From NCBI RefSeq assembly GCF_000428885.1, contig NZ_AUAU01000005.1:1-64000 (forward strand): 64,000 bases of DNA, given 5' to 3'. Positions 51,056 to 63,278 of this stretch are shown here, in pieces. Below the pieces are notes generated by a model. It had not been told where the DNA came from. It ran no database searches and worked only from the letters and a program-made list of their open reading frames with translations. Each line of letters starts with the position of its first letter. Within the stretch, counting starts at the first letter, position 1. The position numbers and the translations under genes are program-made. This stretch comes from Geothrix fermentans DSM 14018 (GTDB taxonomy: Bacteria > Acidobacteriota > Holophagae > Holophagales > Holophagaceae).

Positions 51056-51402
51056 CCTTCCTGCCCGGAGACGGCGAGCACCTTCTCGGCAATGGCGAGG
51101 GGCTGGCCGGACAGCTCGATACCGAGGGACAGGTGGCCTTCCGGAACGGGCACGACCAGCTCGTAGAAGTGGCCGTACCGGATGACGACCCAGCCAGCCC
51201 CGCCGCAGTCGATGTTGCCGCGCTGCGTGACGAGCTTCAGCAGGGTCGGATTCACGATCAGCTCCTCGTACTTGTCGGATTCGGAGCTGCTCGCGCCTTC
51301 GATCCCCGGGCGCTGGGCCGAGCGGTGGACGCCCTCCAGGTAGGTGGCGACGTAGCGGATCTCCGGCGCGAGGGCGAAGAGGCGTTCGATGAGCGTCGGC
51401 AT
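51052..51402 (-). CDS. Hypothetical protein under a CGNR-type operator
   Basis: Not recognised. The 116-aa product starts at 51402 after AGGAGG (MPTLIERLFALAP). It has an N-terminal helix and a beta-rich centre (GAGWVVIRYGHFYELVVPVP) with GHLSLGIEL. It is convergent with the CGNR gene; their stops overlap. Operator 3 lies in its promoter region, tying it to the CGNR regulator. Confidence 0.65.
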   Translation of the reverse strand: MPTLIERLFALAPEIRYVATYLEGVHRSAQRPGIEGASSSESDKYEELIVNPTLLKLVTQRGNIDCGGAGWVVIRYGHFYELVVPVPEGHLSLGIELSGQPLAIAEKVLAVSGQEG

Positions 51403-51446
51403 GGCGGTCCTCCTTGACATGGGGTTTCAGCAGAGAGGCTCAATTC

Positions 51447-51474
51447 TAACCTGCCAATGCTATTTGACAGGTTA
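51447..51474. promoter_or_regulatory. Operator 3, TAACCT-N16-AGGTTA
   Basis: The most symmetric of the set: TTCTAACCTG (51444-51453) and CAGGTTAGAA (51468-51477) are exact inverted copies. On the minus strand CTGTCA-N17-TAGAAT, a likely promoter of the gene at 51402, lies inside it. Confidence 0.75.
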
Positions 51475-51594
51475 GAAATTGAACCCGAGCGATGCGGGAG
51501 CCCGTCGAAAATTGATGACACCTAGATCATCTTGATTTTCCGGGATGGAAGTGAAAGGATGGGCCGCCTTTCCCTTTTCCATCAGGAGACAACC

Positions 51595-52215
51595 ATGAAA
51601 AAAGCCATCGCGCTTGCCTGGGCCCTCGGCGCCCCCCTGGCCGCCCAGTCCTTCGAAGTGGGCCTCTTCCTCGGCCAGCAGCAGTACCCCTCGATCCACA
51701 CGGACGTGGCGCCGGGCACCAGCCTGCGGATGGAGACCGACAACAAGACGGTCTTCGCCGCGCGCTTCGGCTATACGGTGGTGGACCTGGGCCCGGCGCT
51801 CCTCCAGCTCACCGCCGGCTACCAGCCGGAGGCCAAGGCCACGGTCAAGGCCTCCCTGCCCGGCATCCCCGCGGTGGAGGTGGGCGACTTCAAGGAGAAC
51901 CACTGGTCCGCGGGCGCCATGTTCAACTTCAAGGCCTTCGTGGCCATCGGCGCGGGGGTGGAGTTCCGGTCGGAGCGGCTTTCCGCCACCTTCTCCGGCT
52001 TCGGCGACAGCACCACCTACAACCGGGTGTGGGCCCGGGTGAACGCCGGGTTCGCCATCCCCTCACCGGTGGTGAAGCCGTTCGTGGGCCTGGAGGTGGC
52101 CTTCCCCCTGACCACCAAGGGCAGCGGGGTGGACATCAATGCCAGCACGGCCGATGCGCTCAAGGCCATGGCCCCCAAGAGCCAGTTCGGCCTCTACGCC
52201 GGCGTCCGGTTCTGA
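51595..52215 (+). CDS. Outer-membrane beta-barrel-like protein
   Basis: A 206-aa protein with signal peptide (about 1-18) and alternating amphipathic strands (VFAARFGYTVVDLG, AGAMFNFKAFVAIGAGVEFR) ending LYAGVRF, a C-terminal aromatic insertion signal. It resembles small 8-strand barrels; function unknown. AGGAG precedes the ATG at 51595. Confidence 0.7.
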   Translation: MKKAIALAWALGAPLAAQSFEVGLFLGQQQYPSIHTDVAPGTSLRMETDNKTVFAARFGYTVVDLGPALLQLTAGYQPEAKATVKASLPGIPAVEVGDFKENHWSAGAMFNFKAFVAIGAGVEFRSERLSATFSGFGDSTTYNRVWARVNAGFAIPSPVVKPFVGLEVAFPLTTKGSGVDINASTADALKAMAPKSQFGLYAGVRF

Positions 52216-52312
52216 CGCCATCAGCGCAGCCCCCGCCCGGTGCCAGCGCCCGCGCGGGGGCCCTCCCCCGGGAGTGCCCGGCTATGCTGGTGGGCCGGGA
52301 GGTCCACCAGCC

Positions 52313-52717
52313 ATGCGCATCCTCGCCCTCGACCACCTGGTCCTCCGCGTCGCCGACCTGGAGGCCATGACCGACTTCTACACGCGGGCGGTTGGCCTCG
52401 GCCTGGACCGGCGGGTGCCGGACCTGGGGCTCGTCCACCTCCGGGCGGGGCGCTCGATGCTCGACCTGGTCTCCGTGGCCGGGAAGCTGGGCGCCTCCGG
52501 AGGCGCGGCGCCGGGGCCAGAGGGCCGCAACCAGGACCACTTCTGCCTGCGCATCGACCCCTTCGACGAGGCCGACCTGCGGGCGCGTTTCCGCGCCCAC
52601 GGCGTCGAGCTGAGCGAGGTCCACGACAACTACGGGGCCGAGGGCACCGGCCCGTCCGTCTACCTCCGGGACCCGGAGGGCAACGTGATCGAGCTGAAGG
52701 GGCCCTCGGCGGACTGA
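52313..52717 (+). CDS. Glyoxalase/VOC-fold protein
   Basis: A 134-aa VOC protein: LALDHLVLRVADLEAMTDFY with the first metal His, QDHFCLRIDPFDEADL with the second, and VYLRDPEGNVIELKG with the Glu ligand. Similar to lactoylglutathione lyase-like and fosfomycin-resistance-like proteins; substrate unknown. It is convergent with the acyl-CoA ligase gene. Confidence 0.88.
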   Translation: MRILALDHLVLRVADLEAMTDFYTRAVGLGLDRRVPDLGLVHLRAGRSMLDLVSVAGKLGASGGAAPGPEGRNQDHFCLRIDPFDEADLRARFRAHGVELSEVHDNYGAEGTGPSVYLRDPEGNVIELKGPSAD

Positions 52718-52730
52718 GGGTTGGCGGGGT

Positions 52731-54530
<1,800 letters not shown>

Positions 54531-54573
54531 GGGTGACTCCTGGAAGGGGCTGGTTCCGGGGAATGGGATCAGG

Positions 54574-55395
54574 TCAGGGGGCGGGCCGCACCACCACGGG
54601 TTCGGAGGGACCGATGCCCCAGCTCTGGAGGAGGGCATCGGGGGCTGCCAGCGCGCTGTCCGCAAGGTTCGGGACGAAGCGCACCGCCTCGTGGGCGACG
54701 CCGCCGCGCCATTGGATCCGCACCCGGGTGATGAAGCCGTGGCTGTAGGGCTGGAGGCCGCGCCAGCGGGATTCGTGGATGGCGCCCAGTTCCACGTGGT
54801 CGCCCTTCTTGAAGAGGCCGGTCTTCAGGGTCTCCACCGACAGGGGCACCGCGGGCTCGAAAACCTGCAGCCGCTCGGCCTGGAGCAGCGCGAAGGCCGC
54901 CTCCAGCACGGCGGTCTCGTTCAGCTGCGTGGAGGCCATCACCTGGTGGAAGTCCTGGTAGCCGTCGAAGTGGGCGATGGCCTTGAGGGCTTCGGGCGTG
55001 AGCTTCAGGTCCGCCGTGAGCGCGGGCTCGGGCAGGAAGGTCCAGGGCACCGCGTCCAGGGAGGGGAAGTAGGCCCCCAGGCGGCGCCGGGTGTCCAGGG
55101 TGCGGGCGGACTCCATGAGCAGGTCGGGCACGCTCCGCCGGATGCTGCCCACGGGCTTGACCGGCACCGCCTGGAACTCGAACTCGCCGCGCTCCCAGGC
55201 CAGCAGCTCGAAGGCGGCGGATTCCCCGGTGGACCGGGCGGTCTCCGCATGCACCACCGCGCCGCCGCTCACGTACATCACGCCCTGGAACCGGCCGTTC
55301 TGCATGAGCAGCTGGCCGGTCTTCTTGTTCAGGTGCAGCAGCTGCACCACGTCCGTGATGCTGATGCTCTCGAGGAGGCCCCGCAGGTTGCTCAT
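54574..55395 (-). CDS. DUF4388-domain (PatA-like) protein
   Basis: A 273-aa protein with an N-terminal DUF4388 domain (SNLRGLLESISITDVVQLLH, then LNKKTGQLLMQNGRFQGVMY) and a C-terminal PilZ-like beta region (KKGDHVELGAIHESRWRG). DUF4388 proteins are linked to gliding, exopolysaccharide and two-component pathways. It lies upstream of and on the same strand as the acyl-CoA ligase, with a 43-nt gap. AGGAG precedes the ATG. Confidence 0.8.
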   Translation of the reverse strand: MSNLRGLLESISITDVVQLLHLNKKTGQLLMQNGRFQGVMYVSGGAVVHAETARSTGESAAFELLAWERGEFEFQAVPVKPVGSIRRSVPDLLMESARTLDTRRRLGAYFPSLDAVPWTFLPEPALTADLKLTPEALKAIAHFDGYQDFHQVMASTQLNETAVLEAAFALLQAERLQVFEPAVPLSVETLKTGLFKKGDHVELGAIHESRWRGLQPYSHGFITRVRIQWRGGVAHEAVRFVPNLADSALAAPDALLQSWGIGPSEPVVVRPAP

Positions 55396-55476
55396 GGGCG
55401 CTCCTGGGCCCGGGCCGCGCGACCGCCGGGCGCTCCCGGGGAGGGGGCGGGGCCAGACAGGGGATGGGGCGAGTAG

Positions 55477-57726
<2,250 letters not shown>

Positions 57727-57730
57727 ATTT

Positions 57731-57797
57731 TTGCCACGGATGAACACCGATGAACGCGGATACTGATTCATCTGTGTTCATCCGGGTTCATCCGTGG
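57731..57797. repeat. CACGGATGAA inverted repeat supplying a start codon
   Basis: TTGCCACGGATGAAC at the left and GTTCATCCGTGGCAA at the right are exact inverted copies around imperfect inner units. The right arm contains the GTG used as start of the next gene. It may also form the terminator of the upstream gene. Confidence 0.8.
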
Positions 57798-58987
57798 CAA
57801 ACCTTCTTCCCTTTGTTTCCGCCTCCGCCTCGCGGCGCCTGTTCCTGGGGGCGCAGGGGTTGCTGGACGATCCGGAGCGGCGGGTCACGGGGCCCTCGCT
57901 CCAGAAGCTGATCGAGCGGCTGGGCTTCGTGCAGGTGGACACCATCAACGTGGTGGCCCGGGCCCACGACCTCACGCTGTTCTCGCGGCTGGACGGCTAC
58001 CGGCCGGAGCACCTGCGGAAGCTGCTGGAGGACAAGCGCAGCCTCTTCGAGGCCTTCACCCACGACGCCTCGGTCATCCCCACCGCCTGGTTCGGGCACT
58101 GGAAGCCGCGCTTCGCGCGGGACCGGGAGCGCATCCACGCCCACGCCTGGTGGCAGCACCACTTCCGCGGCACGGACGGCGCGCGGGTGGTGCGGGATGT
58201 GAAGGCCCGCATCGAGCGCGAGGGTCCGCTGAAGTCCGCGGACTTCGAGCACCCGGAGAAGCGCGGGCCCTGGTGGGGCTGGAAGCCGCAGAAGGCCGCG
58301 CTGGATTTCCTCTGGCGCAGCGGCGAGCTGATGGTCCCCCGGCGCGAGGGCTTCCAGAAGGTCTACGACCTGACCGAGCGCGTGCTGCCGGACCACCACG
58401 CCCTGCCCTGCCCGGAGCCCGCCGAGCACCTGGAGTGGGCCTGCGCCACGGCCGCCGAGCGGCTCTGGGTGTTCACGCCGAAGGAGCTGGCGGAATTCTG
58501 GGCCTCCATCGAGGCCGTGGAAGCCAAGGGCTGGTGCGAGCGAGCGGCCAAGGCCGGCCGCATCGTCCCGGTATCCGTGGAAGGCGCCGACGGCGAAATC
58601 CGTCCGGCCTTCGCCCTGCCGGGCTGGGAGGCGCGGCTGGCGAAGCTGCCCGATCCCCCGGAGCGCACGCGCCTGCTCTGTCCCTTCGACCCGGTGCTGC
58701 GGGACCGCGCCCGGGCCCTGCGCCGCTTCGGCTTCGACTACCGCTTCGAGGCCTTCGTGCCCGAGCCCAAGCGCCAGTACGGCTACTTCGTGCTGCCCAT
58801 CCTCGAGGGCGAGCGCCTCGTGGGCCGTCTGGACCCCAAGCTCCACCGGGACCGCGGCCTGCTGGAGGTGAAGGGCCTCTGGTGGGAGCCCGGCGTCCGG
58901 CCCACCAAGGCCCGGACGCGCGGCCTCGGCGAGGCCCTGGAGCGGCTGGCGGGCTTCCTTGAGGCCGAGGAGATCCGGCTGACCTGA
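57794..58987 (+). CDS. YcaQ-like winged-helix DNA glycosylase
   Basis: A 397-aa protein of the YcaQ/AlkX family (HTH_42). The catalytic QxD motif is present in GFVQVDTINVV, with SRLDGYRPEHLRKLL and FRRFGFDYRFEAFV-like regions further on. YcaQ unhooks interstrand DNA crosslinks and removes alkylated bases. The start is GTG inside the repeat at 57731-57797; an alternative start would be far downstream. No ribosome site. Confidence 0.85.
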   Translation: MANLLPFVSASASRRLFLGAQGLLDDPERRVTGPSLQKLIERLGFVQVDTINVVARAHDLTLFSRLDGYRPEHLRKLLEDKRSLFEAFTHDASVIPTAWFGHWKPRFARDRERIHAHAWWQHHFRGTDGARVVRDVKARIEREGPLKSADFEHPEKRGPWWGWKPQKAALDFLWRSGELMVPRREGFQKVYDLTERVLPDHHALPCPEPAEHLEWACATAAERLWVFTPKELAEFWASIEAVEAKGWCERAAKAGRIVPVSVEGADGEIRPAFALPGWEARLAKLPDPPERTRLLCPFDPVLRDRARALRRFGFDYRFEAFVPEPKRQYGYFVLPILEGERLVGRLDPKLHRDRGLLEVKGLWWEPGVRPTKARTRGLGEALERLAGFLEAEEIRLT

Positions 58988-59035
58988 CCCCCCGGTAAGC
59001 TGCTGGGGACCCCTCACTCCATCCCGAGGCCCTCC

Positions 59036-60304
59036 ATGGATCCCCACGAACCGGCACCCGCTCCGGGACTCCCCGCCCTGGTCCGCCGCTACTGCGCCGA
59101 CCCGGAGTCCGTCTACCACACCTGGTTCCGGGGCGAAGAGCGCTTGAAGGCCTTCCGGACGATCCGGCGGGGCATCCAGGCCGTGGTGGAGGACATCTTC
59201 CAAGGGCGCTTCCCGCGGGACTACCGGGGTTCGAGCCTCGAAGTAGTGATGACCGCCATCACCGAACAGAAGCAGGTCTTCCAGGGCGCGGCCCATGCCT
59301 TCTACTGGAAGCCCAAGCTCCGGATCCCCGACATCTACGAGGACCGGGAGAACCAGCTGGGGTTCGCGCGCTTCCTGGAGGAGGCCCTGAGGGCGGCCCG
59401 CGAGGAGCAGATCCTGACCGCCATCCACCGCCTGGACGCCCTGGGCATCAAGGGCATGGGGCCCGCGGCCGCGAACCTCCTCTACTTCCTGCACCCCACC
59501 CTGTTCCCCGCCTTCAACACCGCCATCCTCCAGGGCTTCAATGCCCTCACCGGGGCGCGCCTGAAACTTGGTTCCTGGCGGGACTACCTGGCCATGCGAG
59601 AGGGGATCGTCATGCTCAATGGACGCTTCCCCGGCGAGTTCTCGCGAGACCTCGGGGCCGTTTCAGGGTTCCTCTTCGACATCGGCATCGGGAAGATCGC
59701 CATGGACGGCAACTCGGAAACTGCCCTGGCCTTCGAGGAGAAGAAGCTCCAGAAGATGCTGGAAAAGCGCCACCAGGAGGTCCTGGCGGATGGACAGGAG
59801 TCCTCCCTGCATGCCCGGATGCAGGCGCACCTCCTGAAGGTGGGGAGGGCCCTGGGCTACCAGACCTGGGTGGCCCGGAACGACCGGCAGGCGCCCGACT
59901 GCCATGGCGGCGGCCGCCTGGGCGAACAGACCCTGGCCGAGCTTCCCCCCATGGGGCTGGGCCCGGAGGTCCTCAACACCGTGGAGCTCATCGATGTCCT
60001 GTGGCTGAAGGAGAACCAGGTAGTCTGCGCCTTCGAGGTGGAGAAGAGCACTTCGATCTATTCAGGCATCCTGCGGCTCCAGGACCTGAGCCTCTCGCTT
60101 TCGGATCCCGGCCCCAGCCTGTACCTGGTCGCCCCGGATGGCCGGGAGGGGGAAGTGCGGGCCCAGCTGGTCCGCCCCACCTTCCGCGCCCTGGCCAACA
60201 AGCCGGCCCTGCTCACCTTCACCGACATCGAAACCCACTGCGACGCCATGTGCCGGTTCGGCAACAGCCACGAGGTGCTGTCGCGCATCGCCCGCGGGCT
60301 ATGA
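59036..60304 (+). CDS. Predicted nuclease with HhH-like and PD-(D/E)xK-like regions
   Basis: Not a named family to me. The 422-aa product has an N-terminal helical part with an HhH-like motif LGIKGMGPAAANLLYFLHP (136-153), and a C-terminal nuclease-like core: Asp320 in ELIDVLWLKENQVV, then FEVEKSTSIYSGILR with E334, E336 and K337. The ExE-K order is a variant of the PD-(D/E)xK site. This combination resembles restriction or repair nucleases. It is next to the YcaQ-like gene, so a DNA-repair role is as likely as defence. Confidence 0.6.
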   Translation: MDPHEPAPAPGLPALVRRYCADPESVYHTWFRGEERLKAFRTIRRGIQAVVEDIFQGRFPRDYRGSSLEVVMTAITEQKQVFQGAAHAFYWKPKLRIPDIYEDRENQLGFARFLEEALRAAREEQILTAIHRLDALGIKGMGPAAANLLYFLHPTLFPAFNTAILQGFNALTGARLKLGSWRDYLAMREGIVMLNGRFPGEFSRDLGAVSGFLFDIGIGKIAMDGNSETALAFEEKKLQKMLEKRHQEVLADGQESSLHARMQAHLLKVGRALGYQTWVARNDRQAPDCHGGGRLGEQTLAELPPMGLGPEVLNTVELIDVLWLKENQVVCAFEVEKSTSIYSGILRLQDLSLSLSDPGPSLYLVAPDGREGEVRAQLVRPTFRALANKPALLTFTDIETHCDAMCRFGNSHEVLSRIARGL

Positions 60305-60314
60305 TCCAGGTGCC

Positions 60315-60587
60315 ATGACCACCCACCCCGACCACAGGAACCGCATCTACGAAGGCGGGGGCCGTCCCGGCTGGGACCTGGCCGGGGCCACGCCGGTGCT
60401 GGGCGAGGCCCTGGCGCACGCCTGCGCGGCGGGCCTGGACTTCTCGCCGCATGCCATGTCCCTGGAGACTTGCCGGGATCTTGCAAAGCCGCGCTTCGAC
60501 ATCCTCCATCTCGCCCACGCGGACACGGGTCATCCGCGCCGCGCGGGACGCGAGTTCCTGCTGGTGGCGAGGCGGCGGCAGGATTGA
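60315..60587 (+). pseudogene. Internally deleted methyltransferase remnant
   Basis: A 90-aa frame that starts like TPMT-type SAM methyltransferases (RIYEGGGRPGWDLAGATPVL) and ends like their C-terminus (RFDILHLAHADTGHPRRAGR then EFLLVARRR), but the ~100-residue AdoMet-binding core between them is absent. The joined frame is open. It may be a non-functional deletion product or a small protein reusing the ends. TATGAT lies 10 nt before the ATG. Confidence 0.55.
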
Positions 60588-60643
60588 CCCGTGCCCCTCC
60601 GGGAGTCCTTGGCCTAGAATGGTCCAAACCCCCGGAGTACCCC

Positions 60644-61663
60644 ATGAGACTGAAGCCCCTGGCTTTCCTGCTCGCGCTTTCCTCTCTGAGCCTGCTGGCC
60701 CAGGATGTGGTCCGCCTCGGCAACCTCAAGTTCGCCCACTACGGGGCCGTGTCCTACATGAAGGAGATCGCGCCGAAGTACAATCTCCGGATCGATGAGC
60801 GCATGTTCGCCAAGGGCATCGACATCAACCCGGCCATCGTGGCCGGTGAGATCGACGCCAGCGCCGCGGCCCTGGACGCGGCCATCGCGGGCCGCGCCCA
60901 GGGAGTGCCCATCTACGTGGTGGCCGGCTTCGCCAGGGGCGGCGCCCGCATCGTGGTGAACGCCTCCACGGGCATCAGGTCGCTGAAAGACCTCAAGGGC
61001 AAGAAGGTGGGGGTGGCCCGGGGCGGCGCCCAGGAGCTGCTGCTGCTGGCGGAGCTGGCCAAGGCCGGGCTGACCTGGTCCGACAAGCCCGGCAAGGACG
61101 TGCTGGTGCTCTACATGCCCTTCGCGGACCTGAACCAGGCCCTCATGGCCAAGAACATCGACGCCATGTGCCAGAGCGAGCCCTACAGCTCCCAGGCCAT
61201 CAACCGGAAGTTCGGCGTGGAGCTGCTGAAGCCCTACGACACGCCCCTCGGCGAGCCCATCCGCGCGCTGGTCATCACGGAGAAGCTCTACAAGGAGCGC
61301 CGCGACGTGGCCCAGCGCTTCCTCCTCTGCTTCGTGGAGGCCACCAAGAAGTTCATCGACGACCCCAAGCTCGCCGAGAAGTACGTCCGCGAGAACATGT
61401 TCAAGAACCAGATCAGCGCCGAGGATTACCAGGACGCCATCGGCAACTCCCCCTTCAGCTATGACATCACCACCGAGCACGTCCAGATCACCACGGACCT
61501 GATGGCCAAGTACGGGGTGGGCAAGATGGCGACGCCGCCGAAGGCCCATGACTGGGTGAAGCTCGACCTGCTCGGCGAGGCCAAGAAGCAGCTCAAGATC
61601 GACCTGCCGAAGGCCGCCGCCCCCAAGGCCGCCCCCGCGAAGAAAAAGGCGAAGAAGGGATGA
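60644..61663 (+). CDS. ABC transporter substrate-binding protein (nitrate/sulfonate/taurine type)
   Basis: A 339-aa periplasmic binding protein with signal peptide (about 1-19; ALSSLSLLAQ). RLGNLKFAHYGAVSYMKEI, VVAGFARGGARIVVN and SLKDLKGKKVGVARGGAQE are NMT1/TauA-like. The ligand is unknown; candidates include aliphatic sulfonates, nitrate or thiamine precursors. The C-terminus has an unusual Lys/Ala/Pro tail (about 321-339). TAGAAT and GGAG precede the ATG. First gene of a three-gene importer operon, overlapping the permease by 4 nt. Confidence 0.88.
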   Translation: MRLKPLAFLLALSSLSLLAQDVVRLGNLKFAHYGAVSYMKEIAPKYNLRIDERMFAKGIDINPAIVAGEIDASAAALDAAIAGRAQGVPIYVVAGFARGGARIVVNASTGIRSLKDLKGKKVGVARGGAQELLLLAELAKAGLTWSDKPGKDVLVLYMPFADLNQALMAKNIDAMCQSEPYSSQAINRKFGVELLKPYDTPLGEPIRALVITEKLYKERRDVAQRFLLCFVEATKKFIDDPKLAEKYVRENMFKNQISAEDYQDAIGNSPFSYDITTEHVQITTDLMAKYGVGKMATPPKAHDWVKLDLLGEAKKQLKIDLPKAAAPKAAPAKKKAKKG

Positions 61664-62478
61664 AGCGCTACAGGCACGCCGCCTCCGGCATCCTCGTCCC
61701 GCTGGCGGCCATCGCCTTCTGGCAGCTGCTGTCCGCCAAGGGCTGGGTGAACGCCACCATCCTGCCCTCCCCCATGCAGGTGCTCACCAAGTGGTGGGCC
61801 TACCTGCGGCCGCTGGAGGCCTACGACCCTTCCATGGGCTCGTACCTCAAGTGGTGCTTCTCCGGAGAGCTGCCCCAGGACGCCATGGGAAGCCTCTACC
61901 GCGTGCTGCTGGGCTTCGCCATCGGCACGGGGCTGGCCCTGCCCCTGGGCCTGGCCATGGGCTACAGCAAGGTGGTCTACGCCCTCTTCAACCCGCTCAT
62001 CCAGGTGCTGCGGCCCATCCCTCCCATCGCCTACATCCCGCTCTCCATCCTGTGGTTCGGCCTGGGCAACCCGCCGGCGGTCTTCCTCATCAGCATCGGA
62101 GCCTTCTTCCCGGTGCTGATGAACACGGTGACCGGCGTGCAGAACGTGGACAGCATCTACCTGCGCGTGGGCCGCAACCTGGGCGCCTCGCGGTACACCC
62201 AGTTCACCCGGATCATCCTGCCCGCCGCCACGCCCTACATCTTCACCGGGGCGCGCATCGGCATGGGCACGGCCTTCATCGTGGTGATCGTCTCCGAGAT
62301 GATCGCCGTGAACAACGGGCTGGGCTACCGCATCCTGGAGGCGCGCGAGTACCTCTGGTCCGACAAGATCATCGCGGGCATGTTCACCATCGGGCTCCTG
62401 GGCCTGGGCATCGACACGGTCATGAGCCGCCTCAGCTCGCGCATGCTGCGCTGGCACCGGGGCCTGGAGCAGGGATGA
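61660..62478 (+). CDS. ABC transporter permease (SsuC/TauC-like)
   Basis: A 272-aa membrane protein with about six helices and the coupling motif RNLGASRYTQFTRIILPAAT (EAA-type loop). The segment FNPLIQVLRPIPPIAYIPLS is typical of nitrate/sulfonate/taurine permeases. It overlaps the substrate-binding gene and the ATPase gene by 4 nt each (ATGA), so the three are one translational unit. Confidence 0.92.
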   Translation: MKRYRHAASGILVPLAAIAFWQLLSAKGWVNATILPSPMQVLTKWWAYLRPLEAYDPSMGSYLKWCFSGELPQDAMGSLYRVLLGFAIGTGLALPLGLAMGYSKVVYALFNPLIQVLRPIPPIAYIPLSILWFGLGNPPAVFLISIGAFFPVLMNTVTGVQNVDSIYLRVGRNLGASRYTQFTRIILPAATPYIFTGARIGMGTAFIVVIVSEMIAVNNGLGYRILEAREYLWSDKIIAGMFTIGLLGLGIDTVMSRLSSRMLRWHRGLEQG

Positions 62479-63278
62479 ACGCGAACGCCAGCCACATCTC
62501 CGTCCAGGCCGTCCACAAGGTCTTCCAGAGCGGCGGCCAGGACGTCTACGCCCTCAAGGCCATCGACCTGGAGATCGCCCGGGGCGAGTTCGTCTGCCTG
62601 CTGGGCCCCTCCGGCTGCGGCAAGTCCACCCTGCTGAACGCCGTGGCGGGCTTCAGCCTGCCCAGCTCCGGCTCCATCGCCGTGGAGGGCGCGGCGGTGG
62701 CGGCCCCGGGCCCCGATCGCGGCATGGTCTTCCAGGAATACGCGCTGTTCCCCTGGATGACCGTGGAGCAGAACATCGCCTTCGGCCTCCAGGTGAAGGG
62801 CGAGGCCAAGCCGGCCATCCAGGCCCGGGTGGATGCCCTGCTGGAGCTCCTGCACCTCCAGGATTTCCGGAAGCGCTACCCCAAGGACCTCAGCGGCGGC
62901 ATGCGCCAGCGCGTGGCCATCGCGCGGGTGCTGGCCCTGGACTCGCCCATCATGCTCATGGACGAGCCCTTCGGGGCCCTGGACGCGCTCACCCGCCGCA
63001 CCCTCCAGGACGAGCTTCTGCGGCTCTGGACCGAGCTGAGGAAGACCATCCTCTTCGTCACCCACAGCATCGAGGAGGCCCTCTACCTGGCGGACCGCAC
63101 GGTGGTGATGACCTACCGCCCCGGCACCATCAAGCGCGACCTGAAGGTGGACCTGCCCCGCCCCCGCGACGTGGCCAGCCCCGGCTTCAACGCTCTGAAG
63201 AAGGAGCTGAGCCAGCTGCTCATGGAAGAGCAGAACCGGCACGAGCAGGATGAGTTCCGGGGCGCGGCGGTGGACTAG
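62475..63278 (+). CDS. ABC transporter ATP-binding protein (SsuB/TauB-like)
   Basis: A 267-aa ABC ATPase: Walker A GPSGCGKST, Q-loop FQEYALFPWM, signature LSGGMRQRVAIARVL, Walker B IMLMDEPFGALD and switch His in VTHSIEEAL. These match importer ATPases of the nitrate/sulfonate type. Last gene of the operon; its stop overlaps the convergent gene's stop by 3 nt. Confidence 0.93.
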   Translation: MNANASHISVQAVHKVFQSGGQDVYALKAIDLEIARGEFVCLLGPSGCGKSTLLNAVAGFSLPSSGSIAVEGAAVAAPGPDRGMVFQEYALFPWMTVEQNIAFGLQVKGEAKPAIQARVDALLELLHLQDFRKRYPKDLSGGMRQRVAIARVLALDSPIMLMDEPFGALDALTRRTLQDELLRLWTELRKTILFVTHSIEEALYLADRTVVMTYRPGTIKRDLKVDLPRPRDVASPGFNALKKELSQLLMEEQNRHEQDEFRGAAVD

